Source: Gammaproteobacteria bacterium (lineage in GTDB: Bacteria; Pseudomonadota; Gammaproteobacteria; JAJFKG01). Taken from it: 64,000 nucleotides of DNA. The DNA lies in contig JAJFKG010000051.1 of NCBI GenBank assembly GCA_021773335.1, positions 1 to 64,000 on the forward strand. The letters are read 5' to 3'. Numbering within the stretch: position 1 is the stretch's first letter; every line of letters begins with the position of its first letter. Below are positions 1 through 9,239 of the stretch, one piece after another. The notes under the pieces are model-generated. The model made no database searches, was not told where the DNA came from, and was given only the letters and a program-made list of their open reading frames with translations. A program made the position numbers and the translations under genes.

Positions 1-111
1 CCACGCTTGCTAGCTTCTCGCACACATAACCACAGGCACAACGACAACTATTTTATTATTATTTTTGAGGGGCAGCATCTCCTAAAATTTATCTTGATGC
101 TGGTCTAGACA

Positions 112-1221
112 TTGGGGTCACTTCACACACCGAAATCAAAACAATTAATTGAGAGCTTGGCTGGAGAGATTACTAATTTCAAAAGTCGATATAATGATTC
201 TCCCCTAATTCAGAAAAGGATTGATGGGCTCGAGAGTTTAATTGCTGAGCTTGAGCGAAAGAAAGCAAGACTTGAATTAAATAGCGATTGCGATGCCTAT
301 GAAACATTACAAAATGAAATGGCTAGAACCGAAAATGAAATTAGAGTTTTAGAAAATCAATTAGAAGAAGATCAGTCTAATTATCTAGATAAATTTTTTG
401 AAAAGATAAATAAGCTTTTCAAAAAATTAGGGAGTAAAAATTTTACCTTGGAAAAGGAAAGTGAGAGTCGAGGTTATTTGCCTGTCTATTCTTTAAAAGT
501 GAGATTTCATGGTGTGAACATACAAAATGAGAAATTAAATTCTGTTTTTAGTGAGTCAGATAGAAGGGCATTAGCTTTTTCAGTATTTTTGGCAAAGCTG
601 AATCTAAAATCAGAGGAAGAGAAGCTAAAAACTATTGTTATTTTGGATGATCCCGTGACAAGCTTTGATGATAATAGGGTTACAAATAGCATAAATATTT
701 TTAAAAATTCCCTTAGTAAAATAAGTCAGTTAATTATTTTAATGCACTGTCCGCATTTAATTAAGAGGTTTTATGAAATAACTAAAGCATCTGAAATAGC
801 TTTTAAATTCATTGAGCTAAAGCTCAATGAAGTTTCGAGCTGCTTAAAATCTTCTGATATTAAACAATTCAATAGCAGCGATTACGAGAAAGTGTTTTTA
901 AAAATAGATGGCTTTGTTAAGCATGTCCATTCGGAGTGCATTAAAGCGGATTTAAGGCCTTTTCTTGAAACTTTATATTTACCAATGGTATTTGCTAAAC
1001 GAATTAAAGATAAATCTATTGATTGTAACTCATTAGAGAAAATGATTGATGGTATTTTTGAAGATGATGAAATCACAAAAAATAAATTTCACCAATTTAG
1101 AAAAAATTTAAATCCAGATTCCCATATTTTTACAACGAATAATGAAGAAGATGTCCGAAGCTTTGCAAGTGATATGATGGATTATCTGTATTCTTTAAAA
1201 TTTGAGGTTGTCCATGAGTAA
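112..1221 (+). CDS. 5'-truncated AAA/ABC-type ATPase, RloC/PrrC-like (C-terminal part)
   Basis: The 369-residue frame opens with a TTG that has no ribosome binding site, just after an in-frame TAG at 106. It has a coiled-coil segment (about residues 9-95), an ABC-signature-like stretch FSESDRRALA (146-155) and a Walker B/D-loop ILDDPVTSFDD (177-187). No Walker A P-loop is present, and all three forward frames between 1 and 111 carry stops, so the N-terminal half of the ATPase is missing. Proteins with this arrangement (AAA_13; RloC, PrrC and relatives) often lie inside type I restriction loci and act as guards triggered by nucleotide or DNA damage. Here the gene directly precedes hsdS, whose start overlaps its stop. 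It is probably a remnant; a split product is possible. RloC itself is not proven, because no nuclease triad is clearly visible. Confidence 0.6.
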   Translation: MGSLHTPKSKQLIESLAGEITNFKSRYNDSPLIQKRIDGLESLIAELERKKARLELNSDCDAYETLQNEMARTENEIRVLENQLEEDQSNYLDKFFEKINKLFKKLGSKNFTLEKESESRGYLPVYSLKVRFHGVNIQNEKLNSVFSESDRRALAFSVFLAKLNLKSEEEKLKTIVILDDPVTSFDDNRVTNSINIFKNSLSKISQLIILMHCPHLIKRFYEITKASEIAFKFIELKLNEVSSCLKSSDIKQFNSSDYEKVFLKIDGFVKHVHSECIKADLRPFLETLYLPMVFAKRIKDKSIDCNSLEKMIDGIFEDDEITKNKFHQFRKNLNPDSHIFTTNNEEDVRSFASDMMDYLYSLKFEVVHE

Positions 1222-2374
1222 AAAGTGGCAAACAAAAAAACTTGGTGACTTCCTAACTCTTGAGTACGGGAAACCGCTGGATAAGGCATTAAGAAAACAA
1301 AACGGTAAATATCCAGCTTATGGAGCCAATGGTGTTAAGGCTTGGAGTGACGAGCTTTACTACGATAAAAAAACAATAATTATTGGGCGAAAAGGATCGG
1401 CTGGTGAAATAACCTTAACAGAAGGGAAGTTTTGGCCTTTAGATGTTACTTATTTTGTAAAATTTGATGAAGAAAAATACGATCTTTATTTTATTTATTA
1501 TATGCTATCATGCCTAAGTCTTCCCAGTCTAGCAACTGGCGTTAAGCCGGGAATTAATAGAAATACTGTTTATTCTATAGAGGTTAATGTGCCACCTATC
1601 CAAGAACAAAAACGCATTGTTGCCATTCTTGATCAAGCCTTTGCTGACGTCGAAAAAATTCGCGCGAATACTGAAAAGAACTTAAAAAATGCCCGTGAGT
1701 TGTTTGAGAGTTATTTGCAGCAAACGTTTACTCATGCTAAGGATTGCATAACATCACCAGTAAAGGATATCTCTGTCAAAATAGGAAGTGGCGCTACCCC
1801 GTTGGGTGGTAAATCTTCATATCAAGATGAAGGTATCTCTTTGATTAGGAGCATGAATGTTTATGACAGAAAATTTAAAGAAGTTAATTTGGCATTTATT
1901 AACGAAGAACAAGCGGCTAAATTAAACAATGTTAATATTGAAATAAATGATATTCTTTTAAATATAACAGGTGCTTCAGTGGCAAGATGTTGTGTGGTTC
2001 CAAATAAAATATTACCAGCACGTGTTAATCAGCATGTGTCTATTATCAGAGTTAAAGAAGATATAATCCTCCCAAATCTTTTAAGTTATATTTTAACTTC
2101 TAAACCTTATAAAGATAAGCTTCTAAAAATATCTGGTTCCGGATCAACAAGAGAGGCAATTACAAAGTCTCAGATAGGAGAATTTATAGTTAGTTTCCCG
2201 AAAGCATTAAAATCTCAAATAAAGTTATCGGATGAAATAAAATTGTTTGAGCAAGAAATTAGTAATCTTGAAAGAATATATACCAATAAGTTAGATGCAC
2301 TAGACCACCTCAAAAAATCCCTCCTCCACCAAGCCTTCATCGGCCAACTAACCAAGCAAGAGGTAACGGCATGA
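1214..2374 (+). CDS. hsdS: Type I restriction-modification specificity subunit HsdS
   Basis: HsdS gives a type I restriction-modification complex its DNA target through two target-recognition domains (TRDs) held apart by helical repeats. About 386 residues. TRD1 covers roughly 1-130; the central conserved helix contains VPPIQEQKRIVAILDQAF. TRD2 follows (about 180-335), then a C-terminal helix ending LLHQAFIGQLTKQE. ATG 1214 is preferred over TTG 1202 because GAGG lies 7 bases upstream; it overlaps the previous stop. The fic ATG overlaps the hsdS stop (ATGA), so the genes are co-transcribed. The two conserved segments (about 1590-1740 and 2296-2370) are visibly richer in G+C than the AT-rich TRDs, as expected if TRDs have been swapped. 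The partner hsdM is not in the window. Confidence 0.93.
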   Translation: MSKKWQTKKLGDFLTLEYGKPLDKALRKQNGKYPAYGANGVKAWSDELYYDKKTIIIGRKGSAGEITLTEGKFWPLDVTYFVKFDEEKYDLYFIYYMLSCLSLPSLATGVKPGINRNTVYSIEVNVPPIQEQKRIVAILDQAFADVEKIRANTEKNLKNARELFESYLQQTFTHAKDCITSPVKDISVKIGSGATPLGGKSSYQDEGISLIRSMNVYDRKFKEVNLAFINEEQAAKLNNVNIEINDILLNITGASVARCCVVPNKILPARVNQHVSIIRVKEDIILPNLLSYILTSKPYKDKLLKISGSGSTREAITKSQIGEFIVSFPKALKSQIKLSDEIKLFEQEISNLERIYTNKLDALDHLKKSLLHQAFIGQLTKQEVTA

Positions 2375-3510
2375 AGCCCTATCAACCCGATAAACTACCG
2401 TTAGAAAACTTAGACTATCGTTTATTACTTCCCTTAGTAGGTTCAGCTAATGCGGAGTTAGCGCGTTACGATGGTTTGCTGCAAGGGATACCGAATCCAG
2501 CCGTGATGTTGTCTCCGTTAACAACACGCGAAGCAGTTTTATCTTCAAAAATCGAAGGCACGCAAGCAACAGTGGATGAGGTGTTAGAGCAAGAAGCAGG
2601 TTTAGCGAAAGAAGGCGAAAAATATAAAGATATTCAGGAGATTTCTAATTATCGACAGGCGCTTTTTAGAGCGAGTGATCATTTAAAGGATTACCCAATA
2701 CGATTGTCACTCATTCGTGAGGTACATCGTATTTTGTTGGATAGTGTGCGAGGTGAAAATAAAACGCCGGGTGCATTTCGATTAGATCAAAATTGGATTG
2801 GGAAAATAGGCTGCACGATTGAGAGCGCCAGTTTTGTCCCTCCATCCCCTTTAACTCTTAATGACTGTTTACAGGATTGGGAACACTATCTTGATAGTAA
2901 TGATATAGATTTTTTATTGCAAACAGCGGTTATGCACGCCCAGTTTGAGCTTATTCACCCATTTAAAGATGGGAATGGCAGGATTGGTAGGATTTTAATT
3001 CCATTGTTTTTATATCAGAAAAAAGTATTGTCGCAACCGATGTTTTACCTCAGTGAATATCTGGAGGAGAATCGAGACGAGTATTATATGCGCCTTGGAG
3101 CGATATCGGCTGAAGGTAATTGGAACGGTTGGATAGCTTTTTTCTTGAAGGCAATACAAGTACAAGCTTTCGAAAATAGCAAGCGGGTTAAATCAATTAT
3201 GGCGCTCTATGAAGAAATGAAGTTAAAAATTCATGATGTTACACGCTCTCAATATGCGGTACATTTATTAGATGCCATCTTTTCAAAACCTATTTTTAAG
3301 GTCTCTGATGTTGTGAATCAATTGAATAAGTCATATGACATTCATAAAAAAACTGGCGCTAATTTAATTCGCCAGCTTTGTGATGCAAAGGTTTTGAATG
3401 AACTGGTTGAGGGGAGGGGCAGGCGTTCGAGTGTGATTTGCTTCCCTCATTTGTTAAACACGGCGGAAGGGCGTGAAGTATTTCCCCAAAAGGGGCTGCT
3501 TAAGAGATGA
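2371..3510 (+). CDS. Fic family protein (probable AMPylator), class II with inhibitory helix
   Basis: Fic enzymes transfer AMP (or another phosphate-containing group) from a nucleotide to a hydroxyl on a target protein. The complete active-site motif HPFKDGNGRIGR is at residues 196-207, with catalytic His196 and the anion-binding loop intact. The N-terminal Fic_N region carries SSKIEG (58-63), matching the (S/T)xxxE(G/N) autoinhibitory motif of class II Fic proteins. The C-terminal third looks like a winged helix (about 290-365). The 379-residue length is usual for the family. It overlaps hsdS by 4 bases and lies between hsdS and hsdR, a placement known for type I restriction loci. Its target is unknown; protection of, or control over, the restriction complex is only a guess. 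Confidence 0.92.
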   Translation: MKPYQPDKLPLENLDYRLLLPLVGSANAELARYDGLLQGIPNPAVMLSPLTTREAVLSSKIEGTQATVDEVLEQEAGLAKEGEKYKDIQEISNYRQALFRASDHLKDYPIRLSLIREVHRILLDSVRGENKTPGAFRLDQNWIGKIGCTIESASFVPPSPLTLNDCLQDWEHYLDSNDIDFLLQTAVMHAQFELIHPFKDGNGRIGRILIPLFLYQKKVLSQPMFYLSEYLEENRDEYYMRLGAISAEGNWNGWIAFFLKAIQVQAFENSKRVKSIMALYEEMKLKIHDVTRSQYAVHLLDAIFSKPIFKVSDVVNQLNKSYDIHKKTGANLIRQLCDAKVLNELVEGRGRRSSVICFPHLLNTAEGREVFPQKGLLKR

Positions 3511-3808
3511 ATTCTAGCGGCGCGTGAAACAAGTTTTGCGCTCCGCTAGAATTTTAATGGAGTCTGGATGCTCCACAAAGTTTCTTGATTGGTTCTTGAT
3601 TTTTAGAGAGTTTTTTGTGCGAAATTTTGAAAATTATATTAAAAAACAATAGGTTGGGCTTATTGTTTTTCTTGATTGGCTCTTGATTCTTAGGGGCGCA
3701 ACTTGGTTTTAGCGGAGCGTAAAATCAATTTCACGCTCCACAATGAGCTTTGTGGAGCGTAGAGACTCCACTAATAATGGGTTTTGATTTTGAATGGGTG
3801 ATTAGCGT
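3511..3808. repeat. Nested inverted and direct repeats between fic and hsdR
   Basis: This 298-base gap is packed with repeats. A perfect 11-base inverted repeat (3510-3520 with 3543-3553) forms a hairpin starting in the fic stop codon. A 23-base near-perfect inverted pair (3558-3580 with 3748-3770) brackets the rest. A second 11-base perfect inverted repeat lies at 3733-3743/3750-3760. A 26-base direct repeat with two differences occurs at 3581-3606 and 3668-3693. The first hairpin could end fic transcription; the bracketing pair resembles the ends of a small non-autonomous element. No reading frame is evident. Confidence 0.8.
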
Positions 3809-6196
3809 ATGAATGAAGCAGCTACCAGGGCAAATTTGATTGACCCTAAGTTATCAGCGGCGGGTTGGAGTACTGTTGAGGATAGTTTTATCCGCCGTGA
3901 GGTCATTTGCCCTGGTCGTATTATTCCTGGTGGGATGCGTGGTAAAGGTCTTGCTTGCGACTATGTGTTGATTTATCGCAATAGGAAGTTGGCCGTAGTT
4001 GAAGCGAAAAAACAAAGCCTATCGTATACCGAAGGTGTGCGCCAAGCCAAAGACTATGCTGAGCGGTTGCAGTGTCGGATTGCTTACGCCACGAATGGTC
4101 GTGAAATTTATCAGATCGATTTGCAGACAGGGGAAGAAAAGTCCGTTGATGCGTTTTTATCGCCAGAACAGTTATGGGCGCTTACCTTTGATGAGCAGCA
4201 AGAGTCTGAGTTTACGCTTGCTTGGCGAAAGCAATTTGCTGCTATCCCCTTTGAGACCAAAGGCGGGAGTTGGCAACCGCGCTACTATCAAGATAATGCT
4301 ATTCAAAATGGTTTAGAAGCTATTGCCAAAGGACATGATCGTATTTTATTGACGATGGCAACGGGTACGGGCAAAACGTCAGTCGCATTTCAAATTGCCT
4401 GGAAGTTATTTCAAAGTCGTTGGAGTTTGAACAATCGAATCAATCAGCATGAACACTCACGAAGGCCGCGTATTCTATTTTTAGCGGATCGCAATATCTT
4501 AGCCGATCAAGCCTTTAATGATTTTTCACCGTTTGGTGATGATGCCATTATCCGTATTGCACCTGATGAAATTAAAAAACATGCCCGTGTACCAAAAAAT
4601 GGCAGCGTCTTTTTTACTATTTTTCAGACTTTCATGAGCGGTAAAGATGAAAACGGCGAGCCTACGCCTTATTTTGGCGATTATCCGCAAGATTTTTTTG
4701 ATTTTATCGTGATTGATGAGTGTCATCGTGGCGGGGCCAATGATGAAAGCACTTGGCGACAAGTCTTAGAATATTTTTCGCCCGCTGTGCAGTTGGGTTT
4801 AACCGCAACACCCAAGCGAAATGATAATGTTGATACCTATGCGTATTTTGGCGAACCTGTTTATACCTATACGTTAAAACAAGGTATCAATGATGGTTTT
4901 CTAACACCATTTAAAGTGTATCCGATCGTTGGCACTATGGATGAGTATGTTTACACGCCAGGTGATGGTTTGGTGATTCAAGGTGAACCTGAGCCAGGTA
5001 GAGTATACCGTGAATCTGATTTTAACCGTATGATTACTATTCCTGAGCGTGAAGAAATGCGCGTACATTACTGGATGGATTGCATTAATCCGCACGATAA
5101 GACGTTAGTTTTTTGTGCCACTCAAGAGCATGCAGGATTAGTGCGGGATATGATTAATCAATATGCCGTTAAAAAAGGTTGGACGACCAATCCAAGTTAT
5201 TGCGTGCGCGTTACGGCTAATGATGGTGCGGCAGGTGAAATTGATTTAAAAACGTTTCAAGATAATGAAAAGACTATTCCTGCGATATTGACGACATCAC
5301 GCAAACTATCAACGGGTGTCGATGCGCGTAATGTTCGCAATATTGTGTTGATGCGACCCTGTAACAATATGATTGAATTTAAACAAATCATAGGCCGAGG
5401 TACGCGCCTGTTTGATGGAAAAGAATTTTTTACCATCTTTGATTTTGTGAGAGCACATTATAATTTTGCTGACCCTGAATGGGATGGTGAGCCAATCGAA
5501 ATCACTCCATCTAATGGAAATCGAAGAAATGATTTTATCGTTGCTGAACCTACGCCAGAACCTTACGGCATTGCTGATCCTGTAGAAGAACCCAGGCTGG
5601 AAAAAATTAAAATCAAACTCAGTGATGGTAAAACCAGACAAATTCAACATATTTCATCAGTCATGTATTGGAGTCCAGAAGGTAGGCCGATTACTGCTCG
5701 TGAATTTGTCGAACGCATGTTTGAGGATTTGCCGCAGTTTTTTAACAATGAGGATGAGCTACGAAATATTTGGCAAAATCCAGAGACCCGTGAAAAGCTG
5801 TTGCAAGAATTATCTGAAGCAGGTTACGACCATGACAAGCTAATCAGTATGCAGCGTTTAATTGAAGCAGAAAACAGCGACATTTACGATGTGCTTGCCT
5901 ACATTGCTTATAATGCAGAAGTGCTAACTCGCGTTGAGCGCGTAGAGCACGCGAAACCAAATATCAATCAGCTATTTCAGGATGATAAGCAGCAAGAGTT
6001 TATTGATTTTATTTTAAGTAAGTATATTGCCGATGGGGTAGAAGAGCTATCACCGAAAAAAATGCGATCTTTATTAGAGTTGAAATATCACACGGTCAGT
6101 GATGCGGCAGTATTATTTGGATCAACAGCAAAAATTCGAGATACCTTTGTTAATTTTCAGAAATATTTGTATCAGCCTAATGAAGATATGAGGTAA
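3809..6196 (+). CDS. hsdR: Type I restriction enzyme motor/nuclease subunit HsdR (EcoEI-like)
   Basis: HsdR translocates DNA using ATP and cuts it when unmethylated target sites are met. The N-terminal nuclease shows the PD-(D/E)xK core as D51 and E65-A-K67. The helicase part has Walker A ATGTGKTS (184-191), the DEAH-type box DECH (303-306) and GLTATPKR (about 334-341), followed by the second RecA-like domain. The 795-residue length and layout fit the EcoEI family (about 810 residues). The start is ATG 3809 with GGTGA a few bases upstream. It is separated from fic by a 298-base repeat-rich gap, so it probably has its own promoter. All catalytic motifs look intact, but function needs an hsdM outside the window. 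Confidence 0.93.
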   Translation: MNEAATRANLIDPKLSAAGWSTVEDSFIRREVICPGRIIPGGMRGKGLACDYVLIYRNRKLAVVEAKKQSLSYTEGVRQAKDYAERLQCRIAYATNGREIYQIDLQTGEEKSVDAFLSPEQLWALTFDEQQESEFTLAWRKQFAAIPFETKGGSWQPRYYQDNAIQNGLEAIAKGHDRILLTMATGTGKTSVAFQIAWKLFQSRWSLNNRINQHEHSRRPRILFLADRNILADQAFNDFSPFGDDAIIRIAPDEIKKHARVPKNGSVFFTIFQTFMSGKDENGEPTPYFGDYPQDFFDFIVIDECHRGGANDESTWRQVLEYFSPAVQLGLTATPKRNDNVDTYAYFGEPVYTYTLKQGINDGFLTPFKVYPIVGTMDEYVYTPGDGLVIQGEPEPGRVYRESDFNRMITIPEREEMRVHYWMDCINPHDKTLVFCATQEHAGLVRDMINQYAVKKGWTTNPSYCVRVTANDGAAGEIDLKTFQDNEKTIPAILTTSRKLSTGVDARNVRNIVLMRPCNNMIEFKQIIGRGTRLFDGKEFFTIFDFVRAHYNFADPEWDGEPIEITPSNGNRRNDFIVAEPTPEPYGIADPVEEPRLEKIKIKLSDGKTRQIQHISSVMYWSPEGRPITAREFVERMFEDLPQFFNNEDELRNIWQNPETREKLLQELSEAGYDHDKLISMQRLIEAENSDIYDVLAYIAYNAEVLTRVERVEHAKPNINQLFQDDKQQEFIDFILSKYIADGVEELSPKKMRSLLELKYHTVSDAAVLFGSTAKIRDTFVNFQKYLYQPNEDMR

Positions 6197-6561
6197 TCTC
6201 AGTGCTTAGATCAATTATACAGGCGGTTAATTTGTCTTGTCAGTTAGGGGTATGATTTGCTGGATTCTCAATTGCTCTGTCTGGTTTTTCTTAAAATAAA
6301 TCAACTTTTTCTGTCAAAGTTAATTTCTTGTTTTTCAATAAGATAGCCAATAAAAATGAGAAAAAGAGAAAAATTTAAACATAAACTATTGCAATTTATG
6401 ACCATTTTATGGTACCATTACCGCCTAATTCGAGGTTTAAATTCAGTAAACCTGAACTCCCAAAAGTAGTTAACTTACACGTCATAACCGTTAAAGCAAT
6501 GCGGAGCGCTTTTATTTTGGTGAATGGAATCCTTTCGAAAAGTAACAATAACGAGGGATGG
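6197..6561. other. Gene-free gap after hsdR with an operator-like palindrome
   Basis: No convincing coding frame is present, although an open frame in phase with the next gene extends left to 6409. A perfect 7-base inverted repeat AGGTTTA/TAAACCT (6433-6439 and 6447-6453, 7-base loop) looks like a repressor site or small hairpin. A weak promoter-like pair, TTGCAA at 6389-6394 and TACCAT at 6413-6418, lies just before it. Both are reading-by-eye calls. Confidence 0.35.
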
Positions 6562-6948
6562 ATGATGAAATCAAACTTATCATTTTTAACTCCAAGAGAG
6601 CTTGAGGCTTTAGATAAAGTCTTAATGACTTGGGGGGCGTTAACGCGCTATGCGATGAATGATGCTTCTGGTTCTAATATGCTGCATGCCTCGGCGACGC
6701 TGGGTGTAAGAATTTCCAGCAGTCGGCAAGAACCGCAATGGCCTTATGAGGTTGAGCGAGTTGATGAGCTGATTAATAAGCTGCATCGAGTTAAATCTAA
6801 ATGGGCCAATGCGGTGAAGTGGCATTACATGGAACCAGGCGATATTCGTCAACAAGCGAGAGCACGTGGTTTAGCGAAATCGACTTACCATGAGCAGTGT
6901 CAGAAAGGGAAGCATTGGATAGGGCGCAAACTTTATCAGCTTCACTGA
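6562..6948 (+). CDS. Phage antitermination protein Q-like
   Basis: About 128 residues from the ATG pair at 6562/6565; GAGGG at 6553-6557 fits either, and upstream extension to 6409 lacks a good ribosome site. The N-terminus has a WGALTR segment, and the C-terminal half contains a helix-turn-helix-like region (DIRQQARARGLAKSTYHEQC) followed by a short helix. This order resembles the small lambdoid Q-type antiterminators, which load on RNA polymerase to read through terminators in late phage operons. It could also be another small sigma-like or HTH regulator. Its presence supports a phage or island origin for the left end of the window. A neighbour on the same strand is an AlpA-like regulator. 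Confidence 0.5.
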   Translation: MMKSNLSFLTPRELEALDKVLMTWGALTRYAMNDASGSNMLHASATLGVRISSSRQEPQWPYEVERVDELINKLHRVKSKWANAVKWHYMEPGDIRQQARARGLAKSTYHEQCQKGKHWIGRKLYQLH

Positions 6949-7263
6949 CAAAACTATAATTAAACTACAACTGTCTGTAGCAATACAGATTACTTAACCA
7001 GGCAAATTGCAAGGTTTGCTTTTGAGGCAATGGGCTTTGATGAGCAGAGGATTGTGAGTAAGCAATCGGTGATGGTGCTTGTGAGTCTGCTTCCATTTTT
7101 ACGAGTCAATGAAACTTTATTCTGGATTCCCGCTTTCGCGGGAATGACGGATTCTCGGCTTTTTCAAATAGCGTGAGCTATGTTGATTTTAACTGGCGCG
7201 GCGTTCTTTAATATTCTCATCACCAAAATCTTTATTAACCAATTAAAAAAAGAGGATTTTGAA
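6949..7263. other. Intergenic stretch with possible gene remnant
   Basis: Between the Q-like gene and the AlpA-like gene. An unstarted open stretch at roughly 6990-7120 on the plus strand (contains ARFAFEAMGFDEQRIV) reads like protein but has no start and is not recognised; it may be a decayed gene. It runs into a palindrome of the type scattered through many proteobacterial genomes (7126-7145). Confidence 0.3.
7126..7145. repeat. dRS3-like palindrome (ATTCCCGC...GCGGGAAT)
   Basis: A perfect 8-base inverted repeat ATTCCCGC/GCGGGAAT around TTTC, followed by GACGG. It matches the core ATTCCC-N8-GGGAAT known from Neisseria dRS3 and from similar dispersed repeats in other proteobacteria. It could also fold as a hairpin in RNA. 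Confidence 0.7.
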
Positions 7264-7482
7264 ATGAATCAAGAAAATCAATCGAAAGCATTAAACGAAA
7301 AATCGGCAGCACAATACATCGGCATGTCAGTGTCTTATCTGCAAAAAGATCGTATGAATGGCGAGCTGCCAGGTCGAACACCTGGGCCGTGCTATGCAAA
7401 GCTGGGTAAGCGAGAGGTGTATTTGCGTGACGATTTGGATGCGTGGTTGCAAGCGCATTTGGTGAATCGTTTAATGCAGTAG
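7264..7482 (+). CDS. AlpA/excisionase-type helix-turn-helix protein
   Basis: A 72-residue protein starting at ATG 7264 with AGAGGA 9 bases upstream. The order is AAQYIGMSVSYLQKDRM (recognition helix region), LPGRTPGP, then KREVYLRDDLDAWLQAH. This is the usual layout of MerR-like excisionase and AlpA-family regulators, which bind DNA at prophage and island attachment or promoter sites. It is the last gene before tRNA-Phe, where an island's recombination module would be expected. No integrase is found beside it, so the island may be degenerate or may carry its integrase at the other end, left of the window. Confidence 0.75.
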   Translation: MNQENQSKALNEKSAAQYIGMSVSYLQKDRMNGELPGRTPGPCYAKLGKREVYLRDDLDAWLQAHLVNRLMQ

Positions 7483-7649
7483 CTTTGAATGTGGCAGGGT
7501 GCGGTTGTTATGCAATCGCACCCGCTATGCGTTCTGATGATGGCGGGTAAGCTTATGTGATATTGGACAGATTTGCACTACGTAGCAATGCAGTTGCACC
7601 CTTGTGCGGTTTTACATTTTCGGTAGTTGAGATAACTATTTGATTTAAA

Positions 7650-7725
<76 letters not shown>

Positions 7726-7875
7726 ACGGTAGGGCCGCTATTAAACCTGGTGGTTGTGAAAGAGTCAAGCCTCGGTTAGAATTGGTAATAAAATGAACAT
7801 GAGGGTGGCGATTTTTCTGTAATCTTAAGTACGTCGCCAGTTTCATTGTCCTTGGCTGACGAGGGTGCGGTGTAC

Positions 7876-8148
7876 TTAACGCTTTGGTGGTACAAAGCCT
7901 GGTGGTGTTTCACTGCCTCCAGCAAATAAAAATTTTTCCATCTCTTCTTGAATGAATTTACGTGCATCAGGGTCGATCATCGATAAGCGGTATTCATTAA
8001 TCAACATAGTCTGTTGTTGCTGCCACATTGCCCAGGCTTGCTTGGAAATGTGTTGAAAAATGCGATCGCCGAGTTCACCGGGGTAAGGCGGCGTATCTAA
8101 GCCTTCTGCTTCGGCGTCGAGTTTGACACAATGAATCATGCGAGTCAT
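7876..8148 (-). CDS. yggX: Probable Fe(2+)-trafficking protein YggX
   Basis: YggX is a small cytosolic protein that protects iron-sulfur clusters from oxidation and takes part in iron delivery. The 90-residue length and sequence are typical, with C7 in the N-terminal [10 protein letters not shown], then [12 protein letters not shown], and a C-terminal half with [17 protein letters not shown]. Its ATG overlaps the mutY stop (ATGA), so the two are co-transcribed; MutY is itself an iron-sulfur enzyme. The mutY-yggX order is conserved across gammaproteobacteria. Confidence 0.96.
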   Translation of the reverse strand: MTRMIHCVKLDAEAEGLDTPPYPGELGDRIFQHISKQAWAMWQQQQTMLINEYRLSMIDPDARKFIQEEMEKFLFAGGSETPPGFVPPKR

Positions 8149-9239
8149 GTTTGTTTCTCCAATTGGTCGATAGGTTGCGCTAACTGTTGCAATAAACGTT
8201 TCACTGGCGTTGCTAAACCCTTGTTAGCTGGTTTTGCTAAGTTATACCAAATTGTGGCGCCAGATGCCATGACCATATTCCGCGGCTTAGCCGCAACGAT
8301 TAGCTTTATCGGTTGTATATGTAAGTGAAAATGGCTAAAAGTATGGCGCATGGGGGCCCACGATTCTTGTTCTGTAATAGTAAGCTTGTACTTGTGACAA
8401 TAGGTTGTGATAGCTTCTTTATTATCAAATTCAGGGAAACTCCATAAACCGCCCCAGATGCCGGCTTGGGGGCGCTGTTCTAATAGCACTTCGTTATTGT
8501 CGTTACACAGCATCATAAAGAGTGTGTGTTTGCTAGGCAGAGATTGCTTGGGTTTTTTGCCGGGATATAGCTCTGGTTCTCCTTGCGCGTGAGCCCGACA
8601 ATTAGCTTGCAAAGGGCACTGTTCACACTTAGGTTTGCTGCGCGTACACACCATTGCGCCTAAATCCATCATGGCTTGAGTGTAATCAGCGCTGTGCTTA
8701 GCTTGTTGAGGTGTATAGCGTTCGGCAATCTCCCATAACTGTTGATGGACATTTGTTTTGCCGGGCCAACCAGCAACAGCGTGATAGCGAGCTAAGACAC
8801 GTTTAACATTACCATCCAAAATAGCATGCGGTTGTTTGTAAGCAATCGACATAATGGCCCCAGCGGTTGAACGGCCAATGCCAGGTAAGCCTTGTAGTGA
8901 ATCAAGGTCCGTTGGAAATTCACCTTGGAATTTACTCGCTACAATTTGTGCAGCGCGGTGTAAATTGCGCGCACGTGCGTAATAGCCCAGGCCAGTCCAT
9001 AAATGTAGAACGTCGTCGAGAGGTGCGCTGGCGAGGCTAGTAACATCCGGGAAACGTTGCATGAAGCGCTGGAAATAGGGGATAACCGTGGTGACTTGTG
9101 TTTGTTGCAACATGATTTCAGATACCCAAACACGGTACGCATTAATAGCCTGTTGCCAGGGTAGGTTTTTGCGACCGTGTTGCGCAAACCAACGTAACAC
9201 GGTTTGGCTAAAATCAGCGGCGCGCAAAACCAGCCCCAC
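8145..9239 (-). CDS. mutY: A/G-specific adenine DNA glycosylase MutY
   Basis: MutY removes adenine mispaired with 8-oxoguanine, preventing G-to-T mutations. Catalytic Glu41 lies in [12 protein letters not shown]; the helix-hairpin-helix is [12 protein letters not shown] (118-129); catalytic Asp142 is in ILDGNVKR. The 4Fe-4S loop has C198, C205, C208 and C214 (C-x6-C-x2-C-x5-C). The C-terminal third is a NUDIX-like 8-oxoG recognition domain. The 364-residue length is normal. The start is a GTG whose first base is the last position of the asmA TAG stop (TAGTG), which implies translational coupling. It is followed by yggX with a 4-base overlap. Confidence 0.97.
   Translation of the reverse strand: MGLVLRAADFSQTVLRWFAQHGRKNLPWQQAINAYRVWVSEIMLQQTQVTTVIPYFQRFMQRFPDVTSLASAPLDDVLHLWTGLGYYARARNLHRAAQIVASKFQGEFPTDLDSLQGLPGIGRSTAGAIMSIAYKQPHAILDGNVKRVLARYHAVAGWPGKTNVHQQLWEIAERYTPQQAKHSADYTQAMMDLGAMVCTRSKPKCEQCPLQANCRAHAQGEPELYPGKKPKQSLPSKHTLFMMLCNDNNEVLLEQRPQAGIWGGLWSFPEFDNKEAITTYCHKYKLTITEQESWAPMRHTFSHFHLHIQPIKLIVAAKPRNMVMASGATIWYNLAKPANKGLATPVKRLLQQLAQPIDQLEKQT

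Noticed and set aside
6990..7120. Protein-like open stretch before the dRS3-like palindrome
   Set aside because: No start codon with ribosome site and no recognised family; described as a possible remnant only.
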